Origin: Acidimicrobiia bacterium
GTDB taxonomy: Bacteria > Actinomycetota > Acidimicrobiia > IMCC26256 > JAMXLJ01
NCBI GenBank assembly: GCA_024281095.1
Contig: JAMXLJ010000127.1
Location: 47,408-111,407 of the forward strand
DNA: 64,000 nt
Reading direction: 5' to 3'
Position numbers and translations under genes: made by a program
Shown here: positions 43,636-57,950 of the stretch, one piece after another
How the letters are laid out: each line of letters starts with the position of its first letter
Position numbering within the stretch: the first letter of the stretch is position 1
Notes under the pieces: model-generated
The model's database searches: none
What the model saw: only the letters and a program-made list of their open reading frames with translations
Told to the model about the DNA's origin: nothing

Positions 43636-44834
43636 AGAGCAGACCCGACGTCCAGGCCGCCCCGGAGCCGCCGCCGGTGCAGCTGCCGCCGCGCCGGCCG
43701 GAGGATCGGCCGCTCGTCTCGGTGATCGTTCCCGCGTACAACGAGGAGGCGATCATCACCAGCAGCCTCCAGACACTGACCGAGTACATGTCGGCCTTGG
43801 AAGATCTGTACCGCTGGGAGCTCGTCGTCGTGAACGACGGCAGTGCCGATCGCACCGGTGAGCTGGCCGACCAGTTCGCGAGCACGCGCGGCAACGTGCG
43901 TGTGTTGCACCACCATGTGAATTTCCGCTTGGGCCAGGCGCTGCGCTACGCCTTCACCGTTTCGCGCGGCGATTACGTCGTGGTCATCGACTGCGACCTG
44001 AGCTATGCGCCCGAGCACATCGGGCGGCTCCTGTACACGATCCAGGACACGCGGGCCCGGATCGTCATCGCGTCTCCATACATGGCGGGCGGCAAGACGA
44101 CGAACATCCCGTTCGTACGCGGGCTCGCGAGCCGCTGGGCCAACCGAATGCTCGCGTTTGCCGCGGGCGGCGAGCTGTCGACCGTCACCGGGATGGTTCG
44201 GGTCTACGACGGCCGGTTCCTCCGGAGCCTCAACCTCAAGGCGATGGACACGGACATCAACACCGAGATCATCTACAAGGCGCGGGTGCTGCGGGCCCGG
44301 ATCGTCGAGATCCCCGCGCACCTCGACTGGTCGTTCCAGTCGACCGGGGGCATGCGCCGCGCGGGTGGCCTGAGGATGCGCCGCGCGACGTTCTCGTCGC
44401 TGTTCAGCGCGTTCATCTTCCGGCCATTTCTGTTCTTCATCCTCCCGGGCCTGCTGCTGCTCGCGGCGTCGCTGTACACGGGCGGCTGGGTGGTCTGGCA
44501 CGTCATCGACCAGTACGGCAACAAGTCGTCGTACGGCAACTATGGCCTCACCGGCGCGATCCAGAACGCGTGGGACCAGGCGCCGCACACGTTCTTCATC
44601 TTCGGGATCAGCCTCATCCTTTCGGTGCAGCTGCTGAGCCTCGGCATCGTCGCCACGCAGAGCAAGCGCTACTTCGAGGAGCTGTTCCACCTCGGCACAT
44701 CGTTGCTGCAGCGGGTCAAGGGCATCGATCCGTCCGACCACATCGAATTCGAGGACACTGCGTCCGGCATCGTCACGGCGGATCCCGTCGACCGTCGAGC
44801 CAACGGCACGTTCGGCGACCCGGGCGCGCAGTAG
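43632..44834 (+). CDS. Glycosyltransferase family 2, polyprenyl-phosphate sugar synthase-like
   Basis: A 400-residue GT-A enzyme with a membrane tail. The catalytic domain has LVSVIVPAYNEEAIITSSL, LVVVNDGSADRTGELAD, VVVIDCDLSYAPEHI (DxD-like) and TGMVRVYDGRFLRSLNL. Two C-terminal membrane helices (FLFFILPGLLLLAASLY and FFIFGISLILSVQLLSLGIVA) follow. This layout matches dolichol/polyprenyl-phosphate hexose synthases, which would supply the donor for the two GT-C enzymes upstream. It is the last gene of the 38335-44834 operon. Confidence 0.88.
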   Translation: MKSRPDVQAAPEPPPVQLPPRRPEDRPLVSVIVPAYNEEAIITSSLQTLTEYMSALEDLYRWELVVVNDGSADRTGELADQFASTRGNVRVLHHHVNFRLGQALRYAFTVSRGDYVVVIDCDLSYAPEHIGRLLYTIQDTRARIVIASPYMAGGKTTNIPFVRGLASRWANRMLAFAAGGELSTVTGMVRVYDGRFLRSLNLKAMDTDINTEIIYKARVLRARIVEIPAHLDWSFQSTGGMRRAGGLRMRRATFSSLFSAFIFRPFLFFILPGLLLLAASLYTGGWVVWHVIDQYGNKSSYGNYGLTGAIQNAWDQAPHTFFIFGISLILSVQLLSLGIVATQSKRYFEELFHLGTSLLQRVKGIDPSDHIEFEDTASGIVTADPVDRRANGTFGDPGAQ

Positions 44835-44917
44835 CGCGGTCCGCCACGCGCGGCCGGCGCGCCGCCCGGTGCGCGGGTCCGGCCGGAACGAACCCGGGCC
44901 GAGCCACCCTCCGGCGT

Positions 44918-45054
44918 TACACTCCACGAGTCGGTGCGCCACTGAGGCGCCGGCACACGAGACCCGAACAGGCTCCGCGGAGTCGGAGGATGCCGCGCAG
45001 CGTCAAATGGCCTGCGGGGTCCTGCCCCAGTCGTCACGCAGGAGGTGCCGCCGC
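44918..45054 (+). promoter_or_regulatory. Structured leader of rpiB-glyA
   Basis: TACACT at 44918-44923 may be a -10 box (no clear -35). The ~125-base leader has a strong stem with arms CCTGCG (45011-45016) and CGCAGG (45037-45042) around an inner GGG/CCC hairpin (45017-45019 / 45025-45027). The 3' arm overlaps the ribosome site AGGAGG (45040-45045), so folding would hide it. I could not match it to a known riboswitch. Confidence 0.45.
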
Positions 45055-45500
45055 ATGCGAATCGCCGTCGGCTCCGACCATGCGGGCTACCGGCTGAAGC
45101 AGCACCTCGTCGGTGTGCTGAAGCACTGGGGTCACGAGGTCGACGACCTCGGCACGACCTCAGAGGAGCCGGTCGACTACCCGCCTTTCTGCGCCGCGGT
45201 GGCGCGGGCGGTCGCGTCGGGTGAGGCGGAGCGCGGTCTCGTGTTCGGCGGTAGCGGGCAGGGCGAGCAGATCACCGCGAACAAGATTCGGGGCATCCGC
45301 GCCGCGCTCTGTCACGACCTGTACACCGCGCGGCTGTCGCGCCAGCACAACGACGCGAACGTGCTGTCCATGGGCGGGCGGATCGTCGCGCCGGAGCTCG
45401 CCGAGGAGATCCTCGCGGTCTGGCTCGCGACCGCGTTCGAAGGCGGCCGTCATGTCGGCCGGCTCGAGGAGATCGCGGAGATCGAGGAGGCCGAACGGGC

Positions 45501-45504
<4 letters not shown>
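45055..45504 (+). CDS. rpiB: Ribose-5-phosphate isomerase B
   Basis: A 149-residue isomerase interconverting ribose 5-phosphate and ribulose 5-phosphate. It starts [18 protein letters not shown]. The active-site loop is [15 protein letters not shown]: glutamate instead of the cysteine found in E. coli RpiB, as in mycobacterial enzymes. [23 protein letters not shown] and the C-terminal FEGGRH segment are also conserved. AGGAGG lies 9 bases before the ATG. It overlaps glyA by 4 bases. Confidence 0.93.
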
Positions 45505-46766
<1,262 letters not shown>

Positions 46767-46891
46767 CGACGTGAGCAGGAGCACCGAAGCCACCGCGATG
46801 ACGCGAGCAGAGCGTTCGTGACCGTGCGACCCAGGGTGCAGCGCGCCGGGCGAAGCGCGAAGCCCTGTAGCGAACGAGCGAGCGCATAAGC
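46767..46891. other. Spacer with GAGC/GAAC tetramers
   Basis: 125 bases between glyA and the wecA-like gene, composed of short phased GAGC/GAAC/CGAG units, most clearly in the stretch just before 46890. It resembles the 1203-1338 spacer in style; both contain GACGCGAGC and AGCGAACGA. No promoter or terminator stands out. Confidence 0.4.
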
Positions 46892-48169
46892 GTGGGCGGG
46901 TACGCGATCATCCTCGCGGTCGCCGCGGGTACCACGGCGTTGTTGACGCCACTGGTGCGCCGGCTCGCCTGGCGTGTCGGCGCGGTGGCCATGCCCGGAC
47001 CGCGCAAGGTGCACGACAAGCCGATGCCCTCGCTCGGCGGCGCGTCGATGTTCGGCGGGTTCCTCGTCGCGATGGGCGTCGCGTCGCAGATTCCCCAGTT
47101 CCACGAGATGTTCCACGGCTCTTCGGAGCCGATCGGCCTCGTCCTCGCCGGCGCGGTCATGTTCGTCGTGGGTGCCGTGGACGACTTCCGCGAGATGTCA
47201 CCGCCGGCGAAGCTGGCCGGTCAGGTGCTGAGCGGCAGCGTGTTGTCGCTCATGGGCGTGACCATGCTGTTCTTCCACGTCCCGTTCTCGAGCTTCGGGA
47301 CGGTCGTGCTCTCGCCCGACCTGGCTCCGCTCGCGACGGTGTTGACCGTGGTCATCATGGCCAACGCCATCAACCTGATCGACGGGCTGGACGGCCTTGC
47401 CGCGGGCGTCGTGATCATCGCCGGCTCCGCGCTGTTCCTCTACTCCGACCGTCTGTTCAAGGACGGGTTCCTCGAGGGCTCCAACATCGCGCCGCTCGTC
47501 GCGGTCATCGCGGTCGGAATCTGCCTCGGCTTCCTTCCCTTCAACTTCAATCCCGCCCGCATCTTCATGGGCGACGCCGGGGCGATGTTCCTGGGTCTGT
47601 TGATGGCCACCACGACCATCACGATCGGCGGCCGGGCGGATTACGAGTATCCCGGACAGACCTATTTCTTCTACGCGCCGCTCTTCATCCCCCTGGTGAT
47701 CCTCGGCGTGCCGATGCTCGACACCGCCTTCTCCATCGTGCGTCGGGTCGCGCGGCGACGGTCCTTCGCGATGGCCGACAAGGACCATCTGCACCACCGG
47801 CTCATGCGGCTCGGCCACGGGCCCCGGCGAACCGTCGTGCTCCTCTGGGCGTGGACCGCGTTGCTGTCCGCCCTCGCGCTCTTCCCGCTCTACACCAAGC
47901 GCGGGAACGGCGCCGTGCCGGTCGGGATCCTCGCGCTCGGGCTCCTCCTGTACGCGGTGCTCCACCGGGGTGCCCGCGAGGCCCGCCGCAACGGCGACAA
48001 CGGCGACAACGGCGTTGACGGGGCCCCCGGTGAGACGGGGCAGGCGCCGACCGTCGACCTGGGCGAGGGCGTGGTCCTCGGTGTGGGTCGTGAGGCGGTC
48101 GGCGAGGCGACCCGTCGTCGGACCCGGGAGCCGGCCGCTCGCGTCGATGGGGGCGGTTCGGTCACCTGA
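46892..48169 (+). CDS. Undecaprenyl-phosphate GlcNAc-1-phosphate transferase-like (WecA/TagO)
   Basis: A 425-residue polytopic enzyme of the MraY/WecA family that starts cell-wall glycan or polymer linkage by making undecaprenyl-PP-HexNAc. Visible are the loop PGPRKVHDKPMPSLGG, the catalytic VVGAVDDFREMSP, NAINLIDGLDGLAAG, the FLPFNFNPARIFMGDAGAMFLG block and the final ADKDHLHHRLMRLGHG (HxHH). About 10 membrane helices. The C-terminal tail has a short Gly-X-Y run (GDNGDNGVDGAPGETG), collagen-like and unusual for the family. The start is GTG 46892. Confidence 0.9.
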   Translation: MGGYAIILAVAAGTTALLTPLVRRLAWRVGAVAMPGPRKVHDKPMPSLGGASMFGGFLVAMGVASQIPQFHEMFHGSSEPIGLVLAGAVMFVVGAVDDFREMSPPAKLAGQVLSGSVLSLMGVTMLFFHVPFSSFGTVVLSPDLAPLATVLTVVIMANAINLIDGLDGLAAGVVIIAGSALFLYSDRLFKDGFLEGSNIAPLVAVIAVGICLGFLPFNFNPARIFMGDAGAMFLGLLMATTTITIGGRADYEYPGQTYFFYAPLFIPLVILGVPMLDTAFSIVRRVARRRSFAMADKDHLHHRLMRLGHGPRRTVVLLWAWTALLSALALFPLYTKRGNGAVPVGILALGLLLYAVLHRGAREARRNGDNGDNGVDGAPGETGQAPTVDLGEGVVLGVGREAVGEATRRRTREPAARVDGGGSVT

Positions 48170-48212
48170 GAGGCCACGGGGTGACGCGCGCTGGCGCCCC
48201 GGGCGGCTCGAG

Positions 48213-48242
48213 TTGACGCTCGAGCAGGCGCTCCGTTAGATT
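48213..48242 (+). promoter_or_regulatory. Promoter of the ATP synthase operon
   Basis: TTGACG (48213-48218), an 18-base spacer and TAGATT (48237-48242; TTAGAT with 17) form a near-consensus promoter. Transcription would start near 48249, about 40-50 bases before atpI, inside the palindrome annotated next. Confidence 0.7.
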
Positions 48243-48258
48243 GCGAATCGTTTCACAA
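48241..48258. promoter_or_regulatory. Probable Rex (NADH/NAD+ sensor) operator
   Basis: TTGCGAATCGTTTCACAA matches the Rex palindrome TTGTGAA-N4-TTCACAA at every arm position except one (C for T). It overlaps the end of the -10 box and the expected start site. In Streptomyces, Rex is known to repress the atp operon when NADH is high. No rex gene is in the window. Confidence 0.65.
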
Positions 48259-48286
48259 AGCCCGTGCGCCGGAGTCGCGCGCGGGT

Positions 48287-50099
<1,813 letters not shown>

Positions 50100-50109
50100 G
50101 GGGGAATCT

Positions 50110-50652
50110 GTGGGTTTCCTACTGCTGGCCGCGGAGAACACGACCAACGTCACGGCCAAGAACCCGATCATTCCCCAGGGCAAGGAGATCTTCTGGGGTG
50201 CGATCTCGTTCGTGATCGTGCTCGCGTTGCTGTGGAAGTTCGCGTTCCCGGCGATCAAGAAGGCGCTCGAGGACCGTGAACAGCGCATCCGCAACGACCT
50301 CGAGCGGGCCGAGGAGGCCCGTCGCGAGGCGGAGGCGTCGCTCGAGGAGTACCGCCACCAACTCGCCGAGGCGCGGGCCGAGGCGGGCCGGATCATCGAG
50401 GAGGCCCGCCAGGCCGCCGACCAGGTCCGCAAGGATCTCATCGCCCGTGCAGAGGCCGACGCGGCCGAGGTGCGGGCTCGCTCGCGTGAAGACATCCGTC
50501 TCGCGACCGAGCGCGCGATGAGCGAACTGCAGGAGCGCCTCGCCGACCTCTCGATCGAGCTCGCGGAGAAGGTGGTCGAGCGGAACCTCGACCGCGACAC
50601 GCAGATGGCGTTGATCGAGAGCTACATCAACCAGGTGTCGAGCGCCTCGTGA
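50110..50652 (+). CDS. atpF: ATP synthase F0 subunit b
   Basis: A 180-residue peripheral-stalk subunit. One N-terminal membrane helix (IFWGAISFVIVLALLWKFAFP, residues about 27-47) is followed by a long charged coiled coil (EDREQRIRNDLERAEEARREAE...). It starts at GTG 50110, 10 bases after atpE. Unlike mycobacteria it is not fused to the delta subunit. Confidence 0.93.
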   Translation: MGFLLLAAENTTNVTAKNPIIPQGKEIFWGAISFVIVLALLWKFAFPAIKKALEDREQRIRNDLERAEEARREAEASLEEYRHQLAEARAEAGRIIEEARQAADQVRKDLIARAEADAAEVRARSREDIRLATERAMSELQERLADLSIELAEKVVERNLDRDTQMALIESYINQVSSAS

Positions 50653-50692
50653 CGAGCGGCGGCCCGACGAACACGACCACGGAGCGTTCCTG

Positions 50693-51217
50693 ATGGACCG
50701 CGTAGAGGCCTACGCCAACGCCTTCCTCGAGGTGGCCCGGGCGGAAGGCCACCTGACCGACGTCGAGGACGAGCTGTACCGCTTCGCGCGGGTCTACGCG
50801 GGATCCGACGACCTCAGGATGGCGCTGACCGATCCGGCGCTGCCGGCGGAGGAACGCATCGCCGTCATCGACGACCTGCTCGGCCGCAAGGCGCTGCCGG
50901 CGTCGGTCGCGCTGGTCACGATGGTGGTGGCCGCGGGGCGTGTGCAGGACCTCCCCGCCATCGTCGACCGCTTCGTCGAGGAGGCGGCCCAACTGCGCGA
51001 CCATGAGGTCGCGGAGGTGCACACCGCGGTCCCGCTCACGCCCGAGCAGCGGCAGCGACTCGTCGAGGCCCTCTCCCGGGCCACGGGGAAACAGATCGAG
51101 CTCAGGGTCGTGGTCGACACGTCGGTGATGGGCGGCCTCGTCGCACGGGTGGGCGACCTCGTGATCGACGGCTCGGTCCGTGGCCGCCTCGACCAGCTCC
51201 GCAGACAACGCCAGTAA
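50693..51217 (+). CDS. atpH: ATP synthase F1 subunit delta
   Basis: A 174-residue subunit joining the peripheral stalk to F1. An N-terminal helical bundle ([19 protein letters not shown]) is followed by the C-terminal OSCP signature [31 protein letters not shown]. It is a separate gene of normal length. A 118-base spacer follows before atpA. Confidence 0.93.
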   Translation: MDRVEAYANAFLEVARAEGHLTDVEDELYRFARVYAGSDDLRMALTDPALPAEERIAVIDDLLGRKALPASVALVTMVVAAGRVQDLPAIVDRFVEEAAQLRDHEVAEVHTAVPLTPEQRQRLVEALSRATGKQIELRVVVDTSVMGGLVARVGDLVIDGSVRGRLDQLRRQRQ

Positions 51218-51249
51218 CCCACCCCGCGCCGCGCATTCGACCAATCAAG

Positions 51250-51323
51250 CGACCCGTCAATACCGAGAAGAAGCGAAGGCCTGGGCGGACGCCCGGGAGG
51301 CCGAAGCGGATTCGACCCGTCAA
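51250..51323. repeat. 11-bp direct repeats flanking a hairpin in the atpH-atpA spacer
   Basis: CGACCCGTCAA occurs at 51250-51260 and 51313-51323. Between them is a stem CCTGGGC/GCCCGGG (51280-51286 / 51291-51297, one G.T pair, loop GGAC). It might be an mRNA processing or stability element adjusting atpA output. Confidence 0.4.
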
Positions 51324-51335
51324 AACGGAGTAGAG

Positions 51336-52886
51336 ATGCCCGAGCTGACCATCAACGCCGATGAGATCGCGGCGGCACTGCGCAGGCACGTCGGAAAGTT
51401 CTCGCCGACGATCGCCAAGGCCCAGGTCGGCCGGGTGCTGGAGGTCGGTGACGGCATCGCGCGGGTGGCGGGCCTGCCGGAGACCGCGGTGAACGAGTTG
51501 CTCGAGTTCGAGAGCGGCCTGCTCGGCCTCGCGCTGAACCTCGACGAGGAGTCGATCGGTGCCGTGGTGCTCGGCGAGGTCGACCAGATCGAGGAAGGGG
51601 AGTCGGTCCGCTCGACCGGTCGCATCCTCTCGGTGCCGGTCGGCGACGGCCTGATCGGGCGTGTGATCAACGCGCTCGGCCAGCCTGTCGACGGGAAGGG
51701 CCCGGTCAGCAGCGACACCGTGCGGCGTCTCGAGGTCCAGGCGCCCGGCATCGTCGGGCGCACACCCGTGAAGGAGCCGCTCCAGACCGGCATCAAGGCG
51801 ATCGACGCCATGACCCCGATCGGGCGGGGTCAGCGCGAGCTGATCATCGGCGACCGCAAGACCGGGAAGACCACCATCGCCGTCGACACGATCCTCAACC
51901 AGCGCGGCACCGGTGTGAAATGCATCTACGTCGCGGTCGGCCAGAAGGGCTCCACCGTCGCGCAGACTGTCGCCACGCTGGAGGCCCACGGCGCGCTCGA
52001 GTACACGGTCGTGGTGAACGCGCCCGCGGCCGACGAGGCGGTGTTCAAGTACCTCGCCCCCTACGCCGGTTGCGCGATCGGACAGCACTGGATGGACAAC
52101 GGCGAGGCCGCGCTGATCGTCTACGACGACCTGTCGAAGCAGGCCGAGGCGTACCGCCAGCTCTCGCTGCTGTTGCGCCGGCCGCCCGGCCGCGAGGCCT
52201 ACCCGGGCGACGTCTTCTACCTCCACAGCCGTCTGCTCGAGCGGGCCGCCAAGCTCAACGACAGCCGCGGCGGCGGCTCGCTCACCGCGCTGCCGGTCAT
52301 CGAGACCAAGGCCGGCGACGTGTCGGCCTACATCCCGACCAACGTCATCTCCATCACCGACGGCCAGATCTATCTGCAGGACGACCTCTTCAAGGCCGGC
52401 GTGCGCCCCGCCGTCGACGTCGGCATCTCGGTTTCCCGAGTCGGCGGTTCGGCCCAGATCAAGGCAATGCGGGCCGTGGCCGGCACGCTCAAGCTGGACC
52501 TGGCCCAGTTCCGCGAGCTCGAGGCGTTCGCGACCTTCGGTTCCGAGCTCGACGCGGTGTCGAGGGCCCAGCTCGACCGTGGGCATCGCCTCACCGAGCT
52601 GTTGAAGCAGCCGCTCAACTCGCCCATGCCGGTCGAGCAGCAGGTCGTCGTGATCTTCGCCGGCACCTCCGGCCTGGTCGACGACATCCCGGTGTCGGAG
52701 GTGCGTCGCTTCGAGGCCGACCTGCTCGCCTGGTTCGAGGGACGCCACGCCGGACTGCTCGACGAGATCCGCGACACCGGTCAGCTTCCGGACGAGGAGC
52801 TGCTGCGTCGCGCCATCGAGGAGTTCAAGACCACGTTCGTTGCCACGATCGGCAGCGACGGCGCGCGCACGACCTCAGAGGCCTGA
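51336..52886 (+). CDS. atpA: ATP synthase F1 subunit alpha
   Basis: A 516-residue non-catalytic nucleotide-binding subunit. The start [19 protein letters not shown] gives the usual N-terminus; the frame is open upstream into the spacer. The beta-barrel domain precedes the P-loop GDRKTGKTT (near nt 51850). The catalytic arginine region is [15 protein letters not shown], with [34 protein letters not shown] before it. The start has GGAG upstream. Confidence 0.96.
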   Translation: MPELTINADEIAAALRRHVGKFSPTIAKAQVGRVLEVGDGIARVAGLPETAVNELLEFESGLLGLALNLDEESIGAVVLGEVDQIEEGESVRSTGRILSVPVGDGLIGRVINALGQPVDGKGPVSSDTVRRLEVQAPGIVGRTPVKEPLQTGIKAIDAMTPIGRGQRELIIGDRKTGKTTIAVDTILNQRGTGVKCIYVAVGQKGSTVAQTVATLEAHGALEYTVVVNAPAADEAVFKYLAPYAGCAIGQHWMDNGEAALIVYDDLSKQAEAYRQLSLLLRRPPGREAYPGDVFYLHSRLLERAAKLNDSRGGGSLTALPVIETKAGDVSAYIPTNVISITDGQIYLQDDLFKAGVRPAVDVGISVSRVGGSAQIKAMRAVAGTLKLDLAQFRELEAFATFGSELDAVSRAQLDRGHRLTELLKQPLNSPMPVEQQVVVIFAGTSGLVDDIPVSEVRRFEADLLAWFEGRHAGLLDEIRDTGQLPDEELLRRAIEEFKTTFVATIGSDGARTTSEA

Positions 52887-52889
52887 TCC

Positions 52890-55358
<2,469 letters not shown>

Positions 55359-55359
<1 letters not shown>

Positions 55360-55631
55360 TGTTGCACGTCGAGCTCGTCTCGCCCGAGGAGATCCTGTTC
55401 CAGGGCGAAGCCGAGATGGTCGTGTGCCGCACCACCGACGGCGAGATCGCGTTCCTCACCGATCACGTGCCCTTTCTCGGCGGCCTCGGTGTTGGCGAGG
55501 TGCGGATCATCCTGCCCGGCCACGACGTGCAGACCGTGCAGGTCGAGGGCGGCTTCGTCGAGGTGCGTGACAACCGGGTGATCATCCTGTCCGACGCCGC
55601 CCGGCTCGGAGAGGCCGTCACCGAAGACTGA
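55359..55631 (+). CDS. atpC: ATP synthase F1 subunit epsilon (short form)
   Basis: A 90-residue epsilon subunit. The N-terminal beta-sandwich (LHVELVSPEEILFQGEAEMVVCRTTDGEIAFLTDHVPFLGGLGVGEVRI) is complete and ends VEVRDNRVIILSDAARLGEAV. The protein stops before the C-terminal helical hairpin that inhibits ATP hydrolysis in longer homologues (about 120-140 residues). No frameshift was seen after the stop. Confidence 0.93.
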
Positions 55632-55636
55632 CGCCG

Positions 55637-55642
55637 TAGCCT
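55637..55642 (+). promoter_or_regulatory. Possible -10 box (TAGCCT)
   Basis: TAGCCT ends 7 bases before the GTG at 55650, without a ribosome site. It fits a leaderless transcript for the lipoprotein gene. Confidence 0.35.
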
Positions 55643-55649
55643 GACCGGC

Positions 55650-56579
55650 GTGCGGATGCCGACGGTCGCGCTCGTACTCGCGCTCGCGTCGGTCGCGGGC
55701 GCGTGCTCGGGGTCGACGCACCCGGGCCCGCAGGCGAAGCCGGCTGCGGGTCGGGCCGCGGGTCCGTATCAGGGTCTCGGCACGTGGGTCGACGTCTACG
55801 ACTTCCTGCCCGCGTTCCAGAAGCCCGGCGACATCCCCGCCGTCACGGTCGACTCGGTCGCCGACATGGCGCGGCTCGGTGCGCGCACGGTGTACCTCCA
55901 GGCCGCACAAGACGATCCGCGCTCAGCGGGCGACGTGGTCGACACCGACCGTGTCGGGGCGATTCTCGCCGCCGCCCACGCGGCCGGCATGAGGGTCGTC
56001 GCCTGGTACCTGCCGCACTTCGCCGACGTGAGCGCGGATCTGCGACGCGTCGTGGCGCTGCGCGACTTCCGGTTCCGCAGCCAGCGCTTCGACGCGATCG
56101 CGCTCGACATCGAGTGGACCCGGGACGTTCCCGACGCGGCGCTTCGCAACACGCGCCTCGTCGAGCTCTCGCGGCGAGCTCGCGCGGCATTGCCGCGCGT
56201 CGCGCTGGGCGCGATCGTGTATCCGCCGGTGTTGCTCGACGTCGTCAATCCGGCGCTGTGGCCGGCCTTCCCGTGGCGACAACTCGCGTCCCTGTACGAC
56301 GTCTGGCTCCCGATGAGCTACTGGACGTTGCGCTCGGCCTCGTCGCCGTATCGCGACGCGGGCCGGTACACATCCGACAACATCCGCGGCGTGCGAGCCG
56401 CGCTGGGGTCGTCGGCGGTGGTGCATCCGATCGGAGGCATCGCCGACGCGGCCACCGCTCGCGACGTGCAGGCGTTCGTGGACGCGGCCCGTGCGGGCAA
56501 CTCGACCGGGTGGTCGATGTACGACTTCGACACGACGCACAGCGACGCATGGCCGCGGCTTCGCGTGCACGGAGGCTGA
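55650..56579 (+). CDS. Lipoprotein with glycosidase-like TIM barrel
   Basis: A 309-residue exported lipoprotein. The signal peptide ends in the lipobox VAGAC (cysteine near residue 19) and a short polar linker precedes a (beta/alpha)8-like domain. Visible strand-end motifs are TWVDVYDF, RTVYLQAAQ, RVVAWYLPHF, DAIALDIEWT (acidic DIE) and DVWLPMSYWT. The pattern resembles the putative glycoside hydrolase domain family formerly called DUF4015. The substrate is unknown. Start GTG 55650 or ATG 55656. It is followed 4 bases later by the 2H-GNAT fusion. Confidence 0.75.
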   Translation: MRMPTVALVLALASVAGACSGSTHPGPQAKPAAGRAAGPYQGLGTWVDVYDFLPAFQKPGDIPAVTVDSVADMARLGARTVYLQAAQDDPRSAGDVVDTDRVGAILAAAHAAGMRVVAWYLPHFADVSADLRRVVALRDFRFRSQRFDAIALDIEWTRDVPDAALRNTRLVELSRRARAALPRVALGAIVYPPVLLDVVNPALWPAFPWRQLASLYDVWLPMSYWTLRSASSPYRDAGRYTSDNIRGVRAALGSSAVVHPIGGIADAATARDVQAFVDAARAGNSTGWSMYDFDTTHSDAWPRLRVHGG

Positions 56580-56583
56580 GCCG

Positions 56584-57552
56584 GTGCCTCGGATCCGCGT
56601 CGGCCTGGTCCTGCTGCCGCCGGCCGATGTCTCCCAGGAGGTCGACGTGCTGCGACGAGCGTGCGGTGATCCGCAACTTGGCCGCGTCCCACCGCACGTC
56701 ACGCTCGTGCCCCCGGTGAACGTGCGCGACGAAGCGATCGCGGGCGGTCTCGCGTCCCTGCGCGCCGCGCTCGACGACGTCGAGCCGTTCACCGTCAGGG
56801 TCGGGCCCGCCGCGACCTTCCTCCCCGCCACTCCGGTACTGCATCTCGCCGTCGGCGGCGATCTCGAGGCCGTGCACGACGTCAGGCGACGGGTGTTCCA
56901 CGCCCCGTTCGCGCGCACGGTCGAGTGGCCGTTCGTCCCGCACATGACGTTGCGCGACGAGATGGACCCGGCGCGTATCGACGCCGCGGTGCTCGCGCTG
57001 GCCGACTTCCGTCGCGCGTTCGGCGTCGACCGGGTGCACATCCTGCGGGACGACGGCGGAACCTGGCGCCCGCTCGCCGACGTGCCCTTCGGTGGCGAAG
57101 CCGTCATCGGCCGCGGGTCGCTGGACCTGGCCATCTCGGAGTCGCAGGAGCTCGAGCCGGAAGCGCGCGCCTTCGCGTCACGGACATGGAAAGCGCACGA
57201 CGACGAGCGTTACGGCCCCGGTACCCGTTGGCAGCGCGATCCGTTCGCTTTGACCGCGCGTCGACATGGCCGCGTCGTCGGCATCGCAACCGGTTGGACG
57301 GGGCTCGGCGTGGCCTACTTGTCCGAGTTGCTCGTCGACCGTCAAGTGCGCGGGGAGGGCATCGGTTCGCACCTGCTCGCGGCGTTCGAGGGCCTCGCGG
57401 CCCGGCGCGCCGCGCCTCGCCTCGCCGTGCGCACCGACGCCGGCTCGGACGCGGTGGGGTTCTACGAACGTCACGGGTGGAGCATCGAGGCCCGGTTCGC
57501 CGACTGGCTCGGCGGTGCCGATTTCGTCCAGCTCCGGAGGGACCTGGCGTAG
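56584..57552 (+). CDS. 2H phosphoesterase / GNAT acetyltransferase fusion
   Basis: A 322-residue two-domain protein. Residues 1-170 are a 2H phosphoesterase (2'-5' RNA ligase-like) with the two HxTL motifs H38 (PHVTLVPP) and H120 (PHMTLRDE). Residues about 185-320 are a GNAT N-acetyltransferase: [20 protein letters not shown] gives the acetyl-CoA loop (RxxGxG) and [10 protein letters not shown] the C-terminal signature. The start GTG 56584 lies 4 bases after the lipoprotein stop. The fusion suggests linked processing of a nucleotide or RNA end and an amine, but no substrate can be named. Confidence 0.82.
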   Translation: MPRIRVGLVLLPPADVSQEVDVLRRACGDPQLGRVPPHVTLVPPVNVRDEAIAGGLASLRAALDDVEPFTVRVGPAATFLPATPVLHLAVGGDLEAVHDVRRRVFHAPFARTVEWPFVPHMTLRDEMDPARIDAAVLALADFRRAFGVDRVHILRDDGGTWRPLADVPFGGEAVIGRGSLDLAISESQELEPEARAFASRTWKAHDDERYGPGTRWQRDPFALTARRHGRVVGIATGWTGLGVAYLSELLVDRQVRGEGIGSHLLAAFEGLAARRAAPRLAVRTDAGSDAVGFYERHGWSIEARFADWLGGADFVQLRRDLA

Positions 57553-57589
57553 CTGACGTCTCTTGCGACGCGTCTCTGGCGCTGGGGTG

Positions 57590-57859
57590 TCAGTGGATCG
57601 GGCAGCCCGGTGTGCGGACCTGGGCGCCGAACAGGGTCGTCGAACAGCTGCGGCGGGTCCGGGTCATGTCGTTCCGGTACCACAGGCCGGTGGCGGCGAT
57701 CCCGACGGCGAGGAGCAGCACCACGGCCTTTCCGAGCACGTCGCGACCCCGCACGACGGCTAGCAGAGCTGCGAAGAGGCCGGCGGCGACCACACCGGTG
57801 ACGGCCCAGGCGAGCGTCGAGAAACCCAACCACGCCGGCAGCGTGTCCGTCGCGACCAT
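57590..57859 (-). CDS. Small membrane protein (89 aa)
   Basis: An 89-residue protein with two hydrophobic helices ([26 protein letters not shown] and [21 protein letters not shown]) and a polar C-terminus with two cysteines ([20 protein letters not shown]). I recognise no family. GGAGGAGG precedes the ATG on the minus strand, supporting translation. Confidence 0.65.
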   Translation of the reverse strand: MVATDTLPAWLGFSTLAWAVTGVVAAGLFAALLAVVRGRDVLGKAVVLLLAVGIAATGLWYRNDMTRTRRSCSTTLFGAQVRTPGCPIH

Positions 57860-57950
57860 CCCTGCCTCCTCCCCACCTCCCGCCAGTATGTCGGGATTGG
57901 GCGGAAAGGGGCAATGGCGTCGCGCATGCGCGCCGGGGGTCTGCGAAACG

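Noticed and set aside
44918..45054. Known riboswitch (glycine, ZTP, THF) or T-box before rpiB-glyA
   Set aside because: I looked for their conserved cores and found none; only a generic structured leader is claimed.
16688..45054. Polysaccharide locus as a mobile island with att sites or insertion sequences
   Set aside because: No transposase, integrase, tRNA or flanking direct repeat was found, so mobility is not claimed.
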